Shown here: one piece after another, positions 62,661 through 64,000 of the stretch
Position numbering within the stretch: position 1 is the stretch's first letter
Layout of the letters: every line of letters begins with the position of its first letter
NCBI GenBank assembly: GCA_008711295.1
Contig: VUYV01000081.1
Location: 3,290,286-3,354,285, forward strand
DNA length: 64,000 nt
DNA from: Anarhynchus alexandrinus
Lineage: Eukaryota > Chordata > Aves > Charadriiformes > Charadriidae
Reading direction: 5' to 3'
The notes under the pieces: model-generated
Databases searched by the model: none
What the model saw: only the letters and a program-made list of their open reading frames with translations
Told to the model about the DNA's origin: nothing
Position numbers and translations under genes: made by a program

Positions 62661-64000
62661 ACTCCTTTGTCACAAGACCACAACACGGGTAATTCAGGCA
62701 ACGGCTCAATGAGACCGTGTATTAGATTTCCCCATGTAGCACACTGCACTAAACATTACCTATACAAAACACTGACCTACTGGAACTCTTTATTCACGCA
62801 AACATATTTAAACATTGTTGTGAAGTTAAGGTAACTCTGTCGAAAGTGTAATTTGTTTTCCGGCAGCTACCACAGAATAGACACAAACATCACATCTCGT
62901 GTTCTGGAATGCCATCACTTGTTCCCAGCCGATCCAGGTCAAATGTGTGATCCGAAATGATTTATCAGATTCACAAATCAATCAATAAGGAATATGGCAA
63001 CAGAATTCCTGTTCACTTACGATCCGCTGTAACTTCCTTTTGGTAGAGCTACCGCCTACCAGTCAACCCACACCTTTTACTGATGTAGTTGACTATTCTT
63101 TAGCATAAAACCTTGCACTTACTCTTGGTGAATTACATTTTATTTATTCCAGTTAACGTCAACACTTTACAAAAGTCATGTTATGGGACACGTACCACTT
63201 CACAAGGGATGCTATTCTTTCACAGAAATAAATTGGCTTTATGTACTTTTCCTTCACAAATTCAGGGTCCTGAAACCTCAACTATCATCCACAATTTTAC
63301 AGGACTGTCCTTTAAATATTCTCCAAGGAACTTCATCAGACTGAGCAGATTTCTAAACACCCAACACACATAAGTACCCTCTACCCTGCTTTTGCTTTCT
63401 CTCTTATGCCTTTGTTGCCAGCGTTAATTGTACAAGACGCATACTTATAGCTGACCTTCTGAAATGCATATTACGAGCTCATAACGAGCTTAAAGCCTTA
63501 GTTCAAGGCATTGATTTGCATGCTTGAACACCTAAACAATTTGGGACACAATTATCTAAGAAATGGCCTCTGTCTCCATGATATAAAGCCACAGCAAATT
63601 ATCAGCAGATTTACTTGTACTGGACCATTCTTAATACAGGCATGAAAGAACTGATATTCGGGGGGAGGTCTTTGTGAGGACACCTCGATTTAAGAACTTT
63701 CATGCAAACTGCAATTCTTTTTATTTGAAAGAGCAAAGAAGGGTGGAAGTGAGGATGTCTGTCGACAGGATTTTTTTTCTACAGCTTCGCAGAACACCTC
63801 GGAAGCTTGACAGACTCATGTATAAAAACCAAAAGAGGAATAAATTAAATATTGCACCACACAGGTGTGTATTCCTTGAGGCACAAACCTATGTATTCAC
63901 CATACACCCATAAATTATTATCTAAGTCAGACTGCTCACTGGCCAAGGAGATGACGTTACATTTAACAAACCTGCATATACTGTGGAGACTCAAAAGAGA

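Larger units (their letters stand above)
61671..64000 (-). other. AKT3: AKT3 intron (3' part) upstream of the PH exon
   Basis: At least 2.3 kb of intron with no coding exon recognised. The first PH-domain exons (residues 1-57) were looked for and are not here. It holds a decayed CR1-like fragment near 62340-62660 and a compact palindrome and direct repeat at 62260-62323. The rest is AT-rich single-copy sequence in which I see nothing else. Confidence 0.85.

Noticed and set aside
61671..64000. Search for the N-terminal PH-domain exons
   Set aside because: No stretch encoding the residue 16-57 region (for example FIGYKEKP) was found.

Overview
The window is vertebrate nuclear DNA, almost certainly from a bird. 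It lies wholly inside one large gene on the minus strand, AKT3 (RAC-gamma serine/threonine kinase, AKT/PKB family). Nine consecutive coding exons can be placed to the base. Their lengths (112, 145, 132, 66, 69, 123, 129, 215 and 88 bp) and phases fit the AKT-family gene plan, and all have AG/GT borders. They encode residues 58 (split codon) to 417 in human AKT3 numbering: the second half of the PH domain, the linker and the whole kinase domain. The first two coding exons lie beyond position 64000. The C-terminal tail exons with the hydrophobic motif lie before position 1. Identity with AKT3 rather than AKT1/AKT2 rests on the linker and on [10 protein letters not shown] in the C-lobe.

The bird assignment rests on seventeen CR1 LINE fragments with the avian 3' end (8-bp ATTCTATG units), about 13% of the window by my estimate, and on a fragment that looks like an avian ERVL-type LTR. 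The CR1 sequences look neoavian rather than galliform; this comes from memory of consensus sequences and is only moderately secure.

Layout, in the order of transcription (high to low coordinates): intron 61671-64000 with an ancient CR1-like remnant and a small palindrome; exons at 61559-61670 and 59478-59622; a 7.6 kb intron with the longest CR1 (54.1-55.8 kb, reverse transcriptase region included); exon 51744-51875; a 4.6 kb intron with two CR1s; exons at 47062-47127 and 45347-45415; an 8.8 kb intron with two CR1s and a 191-base assembly gap; exon 36415-36537; a 2.9 kb intron with a CR1 carrying a 225-bp duplication around a single N; exon 33380-33508; a 20.6 kb intron with five CR1s, an LTR fragment and a 613-bp all-purine satellite; exon 12551-12765; a 3.9 kb intron with two CR1s; exon 8523-8610; then 8.5 kb of intron with three CR1 pieces.

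No second protein-coding gene, tRNA, rRNA or CRISPR array was recognised. The most interesting observations concern the CR1 elements. The youngest subfamily here has replaced the usual ORF2 stop TAG by TGG, so its reading frame runs through the former 3' UTR. Another subfamily shares a one-base deletion in ORF2. Several assembly defects (single Ns, a near-identical duplication, an inverted foldback) sit exactly in CR1 copies.
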